Part shown: piece by piece, positions 1 to 6,451 of the stretch
Position numbering within the stretch: the first letter of the stretch is position 1
Layout: each line of letters begins with the position of its first letter
Origin: Bacillota bacterium
GTDB taxonomy: Bacteria > Bacillota > Clostridia > Peptostreptococcales > Anaerovoracaceae
Length of the DNA stretch: 16,618 nucleotides
Assembly: GCA_016302925.1 (NCBI GenBank)
Contig: JAEDMR010000023.1
Location: 1 to 16,618, forward strand
Direction: 5' to 3'
The notes under the pieces: model-generated
Databases searched by the model: none
What the model was told of the DNA's origin: nothing
What the model saw: only the letters and a program-made list of their open reading frames with translations
Translations under genes and position numbers: made by a program

Positions 1-223
1 CAAGCTGCTGGCAGATGCGTTCTGCGGCACCCATGCCCTGGAAGATACTCTGGCAGAAGCAACAGAGATTGAAGATATCACCAAACAGGGAGCCTACTAC
101 CACGATGGCGTATTCACAGCTATGAACAAGCTGCGTGAGTCCATCGATGAACTGGAGACCATTACTTCCAAGGCGTACTGGCCATATCCTTCTTACGGCC
201 ACCTGCTGTTCGGTATCCGGTAA
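1..223 (+). CDS. glnN: Type III glutamine synthetase, C-terminal end (partial)
   Basis: The reading frame is open from the window edge (first full codon at base 2) to TAA at 221-223 and gives about 73 residues. It contains HALEDTLAEATEIED, then a helix with MNKLRESIDELE, and ends WPYPSYGHLLFGIR. The final W-P-x-P-[ST]-Y-x-x-[LM]-LF-x-[IV]R pattern after a helix of the AM-KLRE-DELE type is typical of the C-terminus of GSIII (GlnN) glutamine synthetases, which make glutamine from glutamate, ammonia and ATP. The N-terminus and catalytic core lie outside the window, so activity cannot be judged. No terminator with a T-run follows directly. The only structure is a 6-bp hairpin, CTGCCA/TGGCAG, at 232-246 with no U-tract. 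The likely original terminator lies at 1749-1795, beyond an inserted element. The family call is from recalled motif similarity. Confidence 0.8.
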   Translation, partial: KLLADAFCGTHALEDTLAEATEIEDITKQGAYYHDGVFTAMNKLRESIDELETITSKAYWPYPSYGHLLFGIR

Positions 224-290
224 GCAGGCAACTGCCAGTCTGGCAGACATATTTCAATAAGCACTCCATTTCCTACTTTTAACCTATACC

Positions 291-335
291 TGCAATAATT
301 CCCCCACTGCAAGATAAGTGGGGGAATGAATTGCA
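291..335 (+). repeat. Left-end hairpin of the tnpB element
   Basis: An 11-bp perfect stem, ATTCCCCCACT (298-308) with AGTGGGGGAAT (317-327), encloses an 8-nt loop. An outer stem, TGCAAT (291-296) with ATTGCA (330-335), continues it past a small internal bulge. Imperfect subterminal palindromes of this kind are the structures TnpA recognises at IS200/IS605 ends. No T-run follows, so a terminator role is less likely. Confidence 0.65.
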
Positions 336-353
336 AGATCCTAAAGAGAACTC

Positions 354-382
354 TTGTTCTTTTTCTCGAAATATGGTATGCT
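354..382 (+). promoter_or_regulatory. Probable tnpB promoter
   Basis: TTGTTC (354-359) and TATGCT (377-382) are spaced by 17 bp. A TGG directly before the -10 forms an extended -10 element. It lies 50 bp upstream of the tnpB start and inside the element. Confidence 0.45.
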
Positions 383-431
383 ATTATTAGACGAACAATA
401 AGGCAGCGAATTGAGATAAAAGGAGGAGTTG

Positions 432-1568
432 ATGTCTGGAGAAAAGAGTTCTAAAGTAAAGAATATCGTAAGAAAATACAGACTCTATCCAAATAAAGAA
501 CAGGAAACTTATTTTGCGAAATGTTTTGGCTGTGTTCGCTTTGTATGTAATCATATGCTTTGGGAGAAACAGGAATATTACAAAGAAACAGGAAAAAACA
601 TTAGAATTACGCCTGCGAAATATAAGAAAGAGTTTCCTTGGCTAAAGGAAGTGGATTCACTGGCATTGGCAAATGCACAGTTGCATCTGGAGACTGCATA
701 TAAGAATTTTTTTCGTAATCCTGATGCAGGTTTTCCGAAGTTCAAATCAAAACATGGATCAAGAGAATCCTATACAACAAATGTGGTGAATGGGAACATC
801 TATCTGGAGGGAACATATCTACGGCTTCCGAAGGTAGGAAAGGTGAAATTAAGAATCCATCGGAATGTAGAAGAGGGATGTAGGTTAAAATCCGTAACAA
901 TCAGTAAAGAATCCACCGGGAAATATTATGCTGCGCTTCTCTATCAGTGTGCGTGTATCGAAAACCAAGTACATGAGGATAAAATAGAGAATGTATTGGG
1001 GATAGACTTTGCTATGCATGGAATGGCGGTGTTTTCAGATGGAACAAAAGCAGATTATCCAATGTATTACCGACAGGCAGAGAAGAAACTAGCCAGAGAA
1101 TAAAGAAAACTGAGCAAATGTCAAAAAGGGAGCTGTAATTATCAAAAACAGAAAGTGCGATTGGCAAGGGCCCATGAAAAGATCCGGAATCAAAGGAGCG
1201 ACTTCCAGCATAAGCTTAGCCACAGATTATCAGAGGGATATGATGTGATGGCCGTGGAAAGCTTAAATATGAAAGGGATGAGCCATGCACTGAAATTTGG
1301 AAAGAGCACGATGGACAATGGATATGGACGTTTTCTGAATCAGCTGGCATATAAGATGGAACGAAATGGGAAAAAGTTGATTAAAATAGACCGTTTCTAT
1401 CCATCCAGCAAACGCTGCAGTTGTTGTGGGAAAATCAAAACAGATCAAAAGTTGTCGGACAGAGTATATCGCTGTTCCTGCGGAAATATCATGGATCGAG
1501 ATTTGAATGCGGCTATCAATATTCGTGATGAAGCGATAAGAATTCTTGGAATTGGTGTTTCACAGTAA
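432..1568 (+). pseudogene. tnpB: TnpB RNA-guided nuclease gene with an in-frame stop
   Basis: ATG 432 is preceded by AGGAGG (421-426). The same frame runs to TAA 1566-1568 and would give 378 residues, normal for TnpB, but codon 224 (1101-1103) is TAA. Both halves align with the family without a gap. The upstream part has the N-terminal helical region and RuvC-I Asp192 in LGIDFAMHG. The downstream part has RuvC-II Glu275 in MAVESLNMKGM, a zinc ribbon (C329, C332, C348, C350) and RuvC-III Asp355/Asp357 in MDRDLNAAINI. The text around the stop, KKLARE-stop-RKLSK, suggests an original LARE-Q-RKLSK with CAA changed to TAA. TnpB proteins are omega-RNA-guided DNA nucleases that help IS200/IS605 elements persist. 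The 223-residue fragment lacks most of RuvC. The downstream frame has only a GTG at 1155 without a ribosome binding site. Unless the stop is suppressed, the gene is probably dead, and recently so. Confidence 0.88.
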
Positions 1569-1716
1569 GCATACATATCCATAAAGATATACATTTTCCG
1601 GTAAAATTAGAACCGCGGGACACGCGGGGATAGCTTATTGACACTTGCCTCAGCAGAGACATTGAGTAAGAAGCCTCACTCCAAGCCCAAAAGAGTAAGG
1701 GGTGCAAGCATGTCAC
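1569..1716 (+). ncRNA. Candidate omega-RNA / transposon right-end region
   Basis: The non-coding sequence between the tnpB stop and the estimated right end is highly structured. CCGCG pairs with CGCGG near 1613-1627. CACGCGGGGATAGCTT follows, then an 8-bp stem with one mismatch, CCTCACTC (1674-1681) with GAGTAAGG (1693-1700). A second GAGTAAG copy at 1664-1670 could compete for the same arm. In characterised TnpB systems the omega-RNA comes from the 3' end of tnpB and the right end, and the bases just past the element act as the guide. By that logic the guide would begin near 1716. The RNA probably starts inside the tnpB 3' end. Position and function are inferred from gene order and hairpins only. 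Confidence 0.5.
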
Positions 1717-1748
1717 CCTATATACCTAAATTCCTTTCAAAAGAAAAG

Positions 1749-1795
1749 ACCGGCGTCTTTCCCTCTTGCCATGTGGGGAAGTAGGCCGGTTTTTC
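1749..1795 (+). terminator. Rho-independent terminator, probably the original glnN terminator
   Basis: ACCGGC (1749-1754) pairs with GCCGGT (1785-1790). An inner stem, CTTTCCC with GGGGAAG, contains one G-U pair. TTTT (1791-1794) follows. It reads on the plus strand, directly after the tnpB element. The only core gene upstream in this orientation is the glutamine synthetase, so it was probably that gene's terminator before the insertion. Confidence 0.7.
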
Positions 1796-1884
1796 CTGTC
1801 CGTGAAATTCATATATTTACATTTGAGTGTAAGTGAAACAAAATCCGGATCCTTGCAGAAAAACGCCCCATTATCGTGATTTTG

Positions 1885-1893
1885 TGGTATAAT
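1885..1893 (+). promoter_or_regulatory. Extended -10 promoter for the methyltransferase-pcrA-ligA block
   Basis: TGGTATAAT at 1885-1893 is a perfect -10 hexamer with the TGn extension. No good -35 is present at 17 bp (the sequence there is GCCCCA), which an extended -10 promoter can tolerate. It lies 55 bp before the ATG at 1948 and after the terminator at 1749-1795. Confidence 0.55.
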
Positions 1894-1947
1894 GCAACAT
1901 ATCAGGCTGAAAAGAAGAGCGAACGACACAGAATGGGAGGAAGCACC

Positions 1948-3984
1948 ATGACATATACATATCCGGATAAGAACGACCGGCTGACCTGCGAACTGATTGA
2001 AAGGGAATTTGACGGGGTGTACTGGGGGAAAAGCGAGGAACTGGTACTGGGACAGGCTCTGGAAAAGGCAAAGTCTCTGTCTGACGCAAGAAGAAAGGCA
2101 GGGCAGAAGGTGCAGCTGCTGGATCTGGGCTGCGGAATGGGCAGACTGTTTCAGACGTTTGCCGGAATCGCCGATGAAATCACCGGTGCAGAGCCGGACC
2201 CGGGGCGGTTTGCAGGAGCGGAAAAAGAGGCACATCGCGTATCCGATGAAACGGGAACCCCGGTAACCGTCCTAAACGGAGATGCTTCGGCGCTTCCGGA
2301 TGGAAAACAATTTGATCTCATACTGTCCAGCCATGTCATGCAGCACATCACCTGCCGGATGGCAGAAGACCTGATAAAAACCATGGCAGAAAAGCTGCGT
2401 CCCGATGGACTGCTGATCCTGACCACAACCTTTACAGACAGCAGTGAGGACCGGTTTTCCGGAGAAGGATGGAAAGATGGACAGCGTTGGTCTCAGTATG
2501 TAAGCAGAGAAGAATTTGACAGCCTGTTCGGATGCGAAGGAATGCTGCCGGTACGGATGTTTTCCTCACAAAGTCTGTGCACCCTGGCGGAAAATGCGGG
2601 GCTGGAACTGATTCAAACCTCCAGATATCACTATCAGAACCATCACAGTGCCGAGGAAGATGTGGAGGCGAATCTGTCCGGGGATGGAAGGGGTGCCCGG
2701 GATGCCATGTATCTCTTCCGGAAACCCAGGCAGCGTTTGATGGATGGAAATATCAACTACTACTTCAGTTTCAGTATTTTCGATGAAGAAACGGGTCTGC
2801 GCACCGACGACGAAGGGGAACTGCGCAGTTCCATCCGAAAGACCTTTCCTGACGCTGTTTTTGATGACGATCCGGAGGCACTGGAGGAACCGCTGTTTCA
2901 GCAGCTGAAAATCGGACAGGATTTTCTTCATGGCGGCGGTCTGCCTTTCCACTGTTTTCGGGTTCTTCTGAAAAACTATCAGCTGTCCATCGGGCTGGAA
3001 ACAAAATCATCTGCCGGAGTTCGGAAGAAGGCGTTTGATGTCCGGTCTTCTTCTGTTTTTATGACTGTGTTTCCGGAATCGGATACGGTGCAGGTTTGCG
3101 TTTGCCTCAGTGTGAAGGATGCTTCACCGGATGATTACGTCTATTTCCGCCATGTGCAGGGAAATGGGGCGAAGCTTCACAATCAGGATGGCCGTATGAT
3201 TTCCGTCCGGGAAATCTTTCAGGAGGTCAGCAGCAGCCTGAACCGAAAAGTAACCGACGTGGCAGAAACCTATCTGCTGGAGATCCGGCAGTTTGACCGG
3301 TATACACGGCTTGAGGACATTCTGGAGAAGGAAAAAACGCTGATTTACGGTCTCATGACCGGGGATGAGGGATGGCGTCATGTGCCGGAGCACCTGGCCG
3401 AAGAGCGGCTGATAAACCAGTGGGGAAGCCGGGATTTCGTGCGGCTGATTTCCTTTGGGGCCAATTCTGTGGTGATCAACCTGGCAGACAGCAGCCGTGC
3501 GGAACATTACAGGGCCGGGCGCATGGATTTTGACCATACATATTACGGAGAGATGAATCCCTATTTTTCCATGGACAGCCAGATTGCGGGCGTGAATCAC
3601 GGCATCCTGTTCTCTGCAGAGCTGGTTATGGTCATCAAGACCATCTGCAACCGGATTCTGCGGCGGCAGGCCAACTACTACAGCGGCGGGCAGGGAAACA
3701 AGCTTCGCAAGGAGATTCGGAAAATCAAAGCCTACAGAGGAGAGCTGATCACAACTCTGAACCGTGTGGAGAATCTGTCAATCTCTGAAATCGGGGAACT
3801 GGAGCGTGTGCTTCTCATCAGCCAGCAGATTGACCCGCTCATTGAAAAAATAAAGTACCTGCTGGAACTGCTGGAGTCGGAACTGGATCTGTTATATCAG
3901 ACCAGCACCAACCGGATGGCCAGCTTCCTGACGGTTCTGGGTCTGGTTCTGGCGGGATGGCAGGTCATTCTGGCGATTATGTAG
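1948..3984 (+). CDS. SAM-dependent methyltransferase fused to an uncharacterised region with a C-terminal membrane segment
   Basis: I chose ATG 1948 (678 aa) because GGGAGG at 1934-1939 sits 8 bases upstream. An in-frame ATG at 1876 lies before the -10 box and would not be transcribed. Residues 54-160 form a class I Rossmann methyltransferase: motif I LLDLGCGMG (57-65), the acidic end of strand 2 at E82, GDASAL (111-116), and FDLILSSHVMQHI (122-134). Residues about 260-650 match no family I can name. That stretch contains a beta-rich region, then helices at about 555-650 that look coiled (LRKEIRKIKAYRGEL, IEKIKYLLELLESELDLL). A single hydrophobic segment at about 657-677 follows TSTNRMASF. 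This tail resembles the helix-then-membrane end of CorA-like proteins, but the GMN motif and second segment are absent. The protein may be a membrane-tethered methyltransferase; the substrate is unknown. The pcrA gene starts 30 bp downstream, so the two are probably co-transcribed. Confidence 0.75.
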   Translation: MTYTYPDKNDRLTCELIEREFDGVYWGKSEELVLGQALEKAKSLSDARRKAGQKVQLLDLGCGMGRLFQTFAGIADEITGAEPDPGRFAGAEKEAHRVSDETGTPVTVLNGDASALPDGKQFDLILSSHVMQHITCRMAEDLIKTMAEKLRPDGLLILTTTFTDSSEDRFSGEGWKDGQRWSQYVSREEFDSLFGCEGMLPVRMFSSQSLCTLAENAGLELIQTSRYHYQNHHSAEEDVEANLSGDGRGARDAMYLFRKPRQRLMDGNINYYFSFSIFDEETGLRTDDEGELRSSIRKTFPDAVFDDDPEALEEPLFQQLKIGQDFLHGGGLPFHCFRVLLKNYQLSIGLETKSSAGVRKKAFDVRSSSVFMTVFPESDTVQVCVCLSVKDASPDDYVYFRHVQGNGAKLHNQDGRMISVREIFQEVSSSLNRKVTDVAETYLLEIRQFDRYTRLEDILEKEKTLIYGLMTGDEGWRHVPEHLAEERLINQWGSRDFVRLISFGANSVVINLADSSRAEHYRAGRMDFDHTYYGEMNPYFSMDSQIAGVNHGILFSAELVMVIKTICNRILRRQANYYSGGQGNKLRKEIRKIKAYRGELITTLNRVENLSISEIGELERVLLISQQIDPLIEKIKYLLELLESELDLLYQTSTNRMASFLTVLGLVLAGWQVILAIM

Positions 3985-4014
3985 TTTTGACATAGAAAAC
4001 AAGGGAGACGATTT

Positions 4015-6441
4015 ATGGATTTATCACATTTAAATAAACAGCAGCTGGAGGCGGCGACCCATGTGGAGGGGCCGCTTCTCATTCTGGCCGGCGCAGGATC
4101 GGGAAAGACCAGCACCATGACCAGCCGGATCGCTTATCTCATCGAACAGGGGGTCAGCCCGTACAATATTCTGGCGGTGACCTTCACCAATAAGGCAGCC
4201 GGAGAGATGCGTGAGCGGGTGGAGAAGCTGGTGGGACAGGTGAGCTACATGTGGATCCTCACCTTCCACGCCATGAGTCTGCGGATTCTCCGGGAACATT
4301 ATGACGTGGCGGGCTACGAAAAAAACTTCGTGGTCTACGACACGGTGGATCAGAAAACCATCATCAAGAACATTCTGAAGGAAATGAACCTGGACACAAA
4401 GGAGTACCCGCAGGCCTACGTTTCCTCCGTTATCAGCAAGCAGAAGGAAGCGGATATTTCGCCGGAGGAGTACATGGAGCTGAACGGCGGCAATCCCAAG
4501 GCGAAAAAGATCGCGCTGATTTATGGGGAATATCAGAAGCAGCTTCGGGCAAACAATGCCATGGACTTTGACGATCTTCTGGTAAATGCTCTTCACGTGC
4601 TGCAGTGGGATAAGTCTGTACTGAAGGACTATCAGCAGCGGTTTCAGTACATCATGGTGGACGAGTACCAGGATACAAATCACATCCAGTATGAGATTAT
4701 AAAAATGCTGGCATCGGGACATAAAAATCTGTGTGTCGTCGGCGATGATGACCAGTGTATTTACCAGTGGCGGGGTGCGGACATCAGCAACATTCTTGGT
4801 TTTGAGCGGGATTTTCCACAGGCAAAGATCATCAAGCTGGAGCAGAACTACCGGTCCTGTGGAAATATTCTGGCAGCAGCCCATTCCGTAATCCGGAACA
4901 ACCACAGCCGGAAGGAGAAGAAGCTGTGGACCACCCGGGATGACGGTGAAAAAATCACATACTATCATGCGGAAAGCGATCGGGAAGAAGCACGTTATGT
5001 GGCGCAGGAAATCTACAACCTGGAGCAAAAACGAAGCGGCGGAAGCCTGTCCGATGACGGATACAATGATTTTGCCATTCTGTATCGAACCAATGCCCAG
5101 TCCCGTCTGTTTGAAGACGCTCTGAAGGCACGGAGCATTCCCTATCAGATCCTGTCCGGATTCAGTTTCTATGAGCGGAAGGAAACCAAGGATATGATCT
5201 GCTATATGCGGCTGGTGATCAATCCTTCTGATGATCTGGCGTTGAAACGGGTCATCAATGAGCCGAAGCGAGGCGTGGGACCGACCACCATGGCCAAACT
5301 GGAAGGCATCGCCAAGGTGAACGGCCTGTCTCTCTTCGATGCGTTATGCATGGATGAAGTGATTTACAGCCTGCCGACGAAGGCAGGGAAAGCCGTGAAG
5401 GAGATGGTAGATATTATTCTTCTGTGTCAGAACGAACGACAGAATCTTCGCATATCGGATATATACGATAATCTTCTGGTGAAGACCGGCTATATGAAAG
5501 CACTGGAACTGGAAAACACAGTAGAGGCAGAGGGCCGCATCGAGAACCTGATGGACTTTAAATCGTTTATCTACGATTTTGAAAAGGATAAGGCGGAAGC
5601 CGGTGAAGAGGCAACCCTGGAGGAATTTTTGGAAAAGGTTGCCACCGACGGTGACGCCGATAAATATGACGAGGAAGCCGGCAAGGTGACCATGATGACC
5701 ATGCACAGCGCCAAGGGACTGGAATTCCCGGTGGTGTTCATGCCGGGCATGGAAGACGGACTGTTTCCGGGTTACCGGGCCTTTGACAGCGAAGACGGAA
5801 TGGAAGAGGAGCGGCGGCTCTGCTATGTGGGCATCACCCGGGCCAAGGAAAAGCTGTATCTGACCAGCGCGGCGTACCGGGTCATGTACGGCAAGGGTGA
5901 TGCACCCCGGGAATCCACCTTCCTGCGGGAACTGGATAAGAAATTGTTAACTGGCGATGCGGTCTATGAGTCGGGACGGCGCACGGACAATCATCTGGGC
6001 GTGTGCACCGGATCTGTGGATGGGTTTGCCCAGCCGGCTTACCGGCCATTCGGCAGTCAGACCGGTCAGAATTCCCCGAATATATCCATCCAGCCGTCAT
6101 CTCGTATGCAGCAGGTACAGCAGGCAGGCAGAACGCTGACGCCGGCAGAAATTGCGGCCAGAGGCCGCAGCGGCGGTACCGCAGCTTCTTCGGCCGCCGC
6201 AGGATCACCTGCAGCAAGAAGCTCGTTCGCCTACGATCCGCTGAAGGCTGCACGGCAGGCAAGCACCCGGACCGCAGCCGGGGCCGGGAGTGTGGATTTC
6301 TCCGTGGGAGATCAGGTAAGCCACGGAAAGTTTGGCTTTGGTCTGGTCGTGGATGTTGACGAGAAAACTGTTACGGTTATCTTCGAATCCGTCGGACAGA
6401 AAAAACTGGCGAAAGGGATCGCGCCGATAAAGAAAGTGTGA
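4015..6441 (+). CDS. pcrA: ATP-dependent 3'-5' DNA helicase PcrA (UvrD/Rep family)
   Basis: PcrA is a superfamily 1A helicase that unwinds DNA in excision repair and removes replication and transcription obstacles. ATG 4015 follows AGGGAG at 4002-4007. The motifs are complete and ordered: Q-motif LNKQQLEA (6-13), Walker A AGAGSGKT (25-32), FTNKAAGEM (Ia), Walker B VDEYQDTN (Asp216-Glu217), GDDDQCIYQWRGAD (III), EQNYRS (IV), HSAKGLEF (564-571, V) and YVGITRAKEK (604-613, VI). A low-complexity Ala/Ser/Gly/Arg/Gln linker leads to a C-terminal Tudor-like domain (about 760-808; VGDQVSHGKFGFGLV). In this family that domain contacts RNA polymerase. At 808 aa it is longer than the roughly 720-740 aa usual for PcrA, mainly through the linker. 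The gene overlaps no neighbour, and ligA starts 10 bp after its stop. This is a confident call. Confidence 0.95.
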   Translation: MDLSHLNKQQLEAATHVEGPLLILAGAGSGKTSTMTSRIAYLIEQGVSPYNILAVTFTNKAAGEMRERVEKLVGQVSYMWILTFHAMSLRILREHYDVAGYEKNFVVYDTVDQKTIIKNILKEMNLDTKEYPQAYVSSVISKQKEADISPEEYMELNGGNPKAKKIALIYGEYQKQLRANNAMDFDDLLVNALHVLQWDKSVLKDYQQRFQYIMVDEYQDTNHIQYEIIKMLASGHKNLCVVGDDDQCIYQWRGADISNILGFERDFPQAKIIKLEQNYRSCGNILAAAHSVIRNNHSRKEKKLWTTRDDGEKITYYHAESDREEARYVAQEIYNLEQKRSGGSLSDDGYNDFAILYRTNAQSRLFEDALKARSIPYQILSGFSFYERKETKDMICYMRLVINPSDDLALKRVINEPKRGVGPTTMAKLEGIAKVNGLSLFDALCMDEVIYSLPTKAGKAVKEMVDIILLCQNERQNLRISDIYDNLLVKTGYMKALELENTVEAEGRIENLMDFKSFIYDFEKDKAEAGEEATLEEFLEKVATDGDADKYDEEAGKVTMMTMHSAKGLEFPVVFMPGMEDGLFPGYRAFDSEDGMEEERRLCYVGITRAKEKLYLTSAAYRVMYGKGDAPRESTFLRELDKKLLTGDAVYESGRRTDNHLGVCTGSVDGFAQPAYRPFGSQTGQNSPNISIQPSSRMQQVQQAGRTLTPAEIAARGRSGGTAASSAAAGSPAARSSFAYDPLKAARQASTRTAAGAGSVDFSVGDQVSHGKFGFGLVVDVDEKTVTVIFESVGQKKLAKGIAPIKKV

Positions 6442-6451
6442 GGTATGCGAA

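Larger units (their letters stand above)
284..1716 (+). mobile_element. IS200/IS605-family tnpB-only element (IS1341-like), approximate ends
   Basis: A left-end hairpin (291-335), a tnpB gene (432-1568) and a structured right end (about 1600-1716) form one unit between the glutamine synthetase gene and its presumed terminator. No HUH transposase gene (tnpA) is present, which matches the IS1341 group that depends on a TnpA supplied in trans. Such elements have no terminal inverted repeats or target duplications, so the ends are estimates. The left end is placed after TTTTAAC (277-283), a possible target or TAM sequence. The right end is placed just after TGCAAGCATGTCAC, near 1715. The element is more AT-rich than the flanking core genes, consistent with acquisition. 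The boundaries are inference. Confidence 0.7.

Noticed and set aside
232..246. Hairpin CTGCCA/TGGCAG as the glnN terminator
   Set aside because: Only 6 bp of stem and no T-run follows.
1155..1568. Separate gene for the TnpB C-terminal half, starting at GTG 1155
   Set aside because: No Shine-Dalgarno sequence precedes the GTG, the frame is continuous with the upstream half, and RuvC-I would be missing.
284..1730. CTATACC (284-290) and CTATATACC (1718-1726) near the two ends of the tnpB element as a direct repeat
   Set aside because: The match is short and gapped, and IS200/IS605 elements do not make target duplications.
1876..1947. 24-residue N-terminal extension of the methyltransferase from ATG 1876
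   Set aside because: This ATG lies upstream of the -10 box at 1888-1893 and lacks a ribosome binding site, while ATG 1948 has GGGAGG at the right distance.
4030..5028. 332-codon open frame on the minus strand
   Set aside because: Antisense shadow of pcrA; its Val/Leu/His-rich text has no motif, and the plus-strand helicase motifs are complete.
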